Assembly (NCBI RefSeq): GCF_008704205.1
Contig: NZ_VXLC01000023.1
Coordinates: 186,001-250,000 of the forward strand
DNA length: 64,000 bases
From: Nocardia colli
GTDB taxonomy: Bacteria; Actinomycetota; Actinomycetes; Mycobacteriales; Mycobacteriaceae
Direction of reading: 5' to 3'
Numbering within the stretch: the first letter of the stretch is position 1; each line of letters begins with the position of its first letter. The position numbers were made by a program, and so were the translations under genes. The notes beneath the pieces were generated by a model that ran no database searches, had not been told where the DNA came from, and worked only from the letters and a program-made list of their open reading frames with translations. Below, piece by piece: positions 62,192 through 64,000 of the stretch.

Positions 62192-63610
62192 GTGATGCGA
62201 CGGACGAAGATTGTGTGCACGCTCGGCCCGGCTACTGCCTCCGAGGACCGTATCCGCGAACTCGTCGAGAGCGGCATGGACGTGGCTCGACTGAACTTCA
62301 GTCACGGCGAACACGCGGATCACGCAGAGAACTACAAGAAGGTGCGGGCCGCCTCCGATCACCTGGGCAGAGCGGTCGGCATTCTCGCCGACCTCCAGGG
62401 ACCGAAGATCCGGCTCGGCCGATTCATCGAGGGTAAGACCGTCTGGGCGACGGGCGAAGAGGTCAGGATCACCGTCGACGAGGTCGACGGCACCCATGAT
62501 CGAGTGTCGACCACCTACAAAGAACTCGCGCAGGACGCGAAGGCCGGCGACCGGCTGCTCGTCGACGACGGCAAGGTCGGGCTCACCGTCATCCGGGTGG
62601 ACGGCAACGACGTCGTCTGCCGGGTGACCGAGGGTGGACCGGTCTCCAACAACAAGGGCGTTTCGCTGCCGGGCATGGACGTCTCGGTGCCCGCGCTGTC
62701 CGAAAAGGACATCGAGGACCTGGAATTCGCGCTGAACCTCGGCGTGGACTTCATCGCGCTGTCCTTCGTGCGATCCCCGTCCGATATCGAGCTCGTGCAC
62801 GACATCATGGACAAGGTCAACCGCCGGGTGCCGGTGATCGCCAAGCTGGAGAAGCCGGAGGCGATCGACAACCTCGAAGCCATCGTGCTCGCGTTCGACG
62901 CGGTCATGGTCGCCCGCGGTGACCTCGGCGTCGAACTGCCGCTCGAGCAGGTCCCGATCGTGCAGAAGCGGGCCATCCAGATGGCTCGGGAGAACGCCAA
63001 GCCGGTGATCGTGGCGACCCAGATGCTGGAGTCGATGATCGAGAACTCGCGCCCGACCCGGGCCGAGGCCTCCGACGTGGCGAACGCGGTGCTCGACGGC
63101 GCCGACGCGGTGATGCTCTCCGGCGAGACCTCGGTCGGCGCCTGGCCGATCGAGACGGTGCGCACCATGGCGCGCATCGTGCACGCGGTGGAGACCGAAT
63201 CGACCAGGGTGCCCCCGCTGACCCACGTGCCGCGGACCAAGCGCGGGGTCATCTCCTACGCCGCCCGCGACATCGGCGAGCGGCTCAACGCCAAGGCGCT
63301 GGTCGCGTTCACCCAGTCCGGTGACACCGTGCGCCGCCTGGCCCGGCTGCACACCCCGCTGCCGCTGCTGGCGTTCACCCCGCTGCCGGAGGTGCGCAGC
63401 CAGCTCGCGCTGACCTGGGGCACCGAGACCTTCATCGTGCCGATGGTGGACACCACCGACGCTATGATCCACCAGGTCGATGTAGCACTGCTGTCCATGG
63501 AGCGATACCAAAAGGGTGACCTCGTGGTAATCGTGGCCGGCTCCCCGCCGGGTACGGTCGGTTCCACCAACCTGATCCACGTGCATCGCATCGGTGAGGA
63601 GGATCATTAA
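62192..63610 (+). CDS. pyk: Pyruvate kinase
   Basis: Glycolytic enzyme making pyruvate and ATP from phosphoenolpyruvate. The 472-residue protein has KIVCTLGPATAS, DVARLNFSHGEHADH, ADLQGPKIRLG, KLEKPEAIDNL, VARGDLGVELPLEQVP, TQMLESMIENSRPTRAEASDVANAVLDG and the C-terminal domain. GTG 62192 fits the promoter; ATG 62195 is the next codon. Followed by tesB as in mycobacteria. Confidence 0.97.
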   Translation: MMRRTKIVCTLGPATASEDRIRELVESGMDVARLNFSHGEHADHAENYKKVRAASDHLGRAVGILADLQGPKIRLGRFIEGKTVWATGEEVRITVDEVDGTHDRVSTTYKELAQDAKAGDRLLVDDGKVGLTVIRVDGNDVVCRVTEGGPVSNNKGVSLPGMDVSVPALSEKDIEDLEFALNLGVDFIALSFVRSPSDIELVHDIMDKVNRRVPVIAKLEKPEAIDNLEAIVLAFDAVMVARGDLGVELPLEQVPIVQKRAIQMARENAKPVIVATQMLESMIENSRPTRAEASDVANAVLDGADAVMLSGETSVGAWPIETVRTMARIVHAVETESTRVPPLTHVPRTKRGVISYAARDIGERLNAKALVAFTQSGDTVRRLARLHTPLPLLAFTPLPEVRSQLALTWGTETFIVPMVDTTDAMIHQVDVALLSMERYQKGDLVVIVAGSPPGTVGSTNLIHVHRIGEEDH

Positions 63611-63612
63611 CT

Positions 63613-64000
63613 GTGAACAGCTCTCTTGGAGGGTCGGTCGTCGATTCGTCGGCGGCCGGGAAGTCTGATCTGGACGTTTTACTCGGTCTGCTCGACCTGC
63701 AGCAGATGGACGAGGACGTGTTCGTCGGGCAACATCCGGAGAAGGTGTGGAGTCGCACGTTCGGCGGCCAGCTGGTCGCCCAGGCGATCATCGCGGCGGG
63801 CCGTACGGTCGGTGACCGTCCGGTGCACGCGATCAACGCGCATTTCGTGCGCGGCGGCGATCCGAAGAAGCCGATCGAGTACCGGGTGGACCGGCACCGA
63901 GACGGCCGCGCGTTCGCCAACCGCACCGTCACCGCCCTCCAGGACGATCAAGAGCTGTTCGTGATGCTCGCGGCGTTCCAGGACTGGCACAAGGGCCTCG
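63613..64000 (+). CDS. tesB: Acyl-CoA thioesterase II, 5' part (cut by window edge)
   Basis: Double hot-dog thioesterase hydrolysing acyl-CoA. The 129 codons seen show VWSRTFGGQLVAQAIIAAGRTV, HAINAHFVRGGDPKKPIEYRVDRHRDG and NRTVTALQD, typical of the first hot-dog domain. GTG 63613 starts 2 bp after pyk. The second domain with the catalytic Asp is outside the window. Confidence 0.93.
   Translation, partial: MNSSLGGSVVDSSAAGKSDLDVLLGLLDLQQMDEDVFVGQHPEKVWSRTFGGQLVAQAIIAAGRTVGDRPVHAINAHFVRGGDPKKPIEYRVDRHRDGRAFANRTVTALQDDQELFVMLAAFQDWHKGL

Overview
The window is high-GC, densely coding DNA from an actinobacterium of the order Mycobacteriales, most likely Nocardia or a close relative such as Rhodococcus. 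This rests on gene order recalled from Mycobacterium tuberculosis. The backbone treY-glgX, bioA-bioF-bioD, bioB-bsaP-DUF2567, nrtR/nadABC, hisDCBH-priA-impA-hisF-hisI, bcp, trpE-(TIGR02234)-trpC-trpB-trpA, lgt, pyk, tesB runs in the same order as the Rv1563c to Rv1618 block, with lineage-specific genes inserted. Many genes start with GTG. Many have a -10 hexamer 6-8 nt before the start codon, the pattern of leaderless transcripts common in this order.

Layout. 1-3.4 kb: trehalose/glycogen genes (treY partial, glgX), reverse strand. 3.7-9.1 kb: a MarR-GNAT protein, then biotin genes bioA, bioF and bioD with a cupin/MarR divergent pair between them. 9.1-14.2 kb: a broken SRPBCC relic, then a reverse-strand ABC importer. 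A compact cobalamin riboswitch precedes its permease-ATPase pair, and a 1.5-kb array of 72-bp inverted-repeat units separates these from the binding protein. 14.3-20.9 kb: a membrane-anchored hydrolase, an aliphatic-sulfonate type operon (ssuA, ssuC, ssuB plus an NtaA/SnaA/DszA monooxygenase) and an MFS exporter. 20.9-24.3 kb: bioQ (TetR) divergent from bioB, bsaP and a DUF2567 gene, then a DUF1353 gene. Matching palindromes TGAAC-N3-GTTCA lie before bioA, bioF and bioB. 24.4-29.1 kb: nrtR and the NAD genes nadA, nadB and nadC around one palindromic operator. 29.2-36.9 kb: three paralogous secreted esterases, a winged-helix DNA-repair-like protein, TerB, ArsR/MFS and an arylamine N-acetyltransferase. 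36.9-40.4 kb: a lipoprotein penicillin-binding protein and a transmembrane Ser/Thr kinase. 40.6-50.4 kb: histidine genes, interrupted by a secreted protein, a membrane protein, a MarR regulator and an F420-type oxidoreductase. 50.4-58.2 kb: MarR, a membrane protein, Bcp, a small unknown protein and the tryptophan genes. 58.2-64 kb: lgt, a TM2 protein, a cystine-type ABC importer lacking its ATPase, pyruvate kinase and a partial acyl-CoA thioesterase II.

How it fits together. Biotin, NAD, histidine and tryptophan synthesis each look locally regulated. No trpF is present, so PriA (the HisA position) probably serves both histidine and tryptophan synthesis. The most unusual structures are a leader element encoding SERSER-type peptides, found before priA, trpA and the cobalamin-riboswitch permease and always ending on the next start codon, and the 72-bp repeat array inside the transporter operon.
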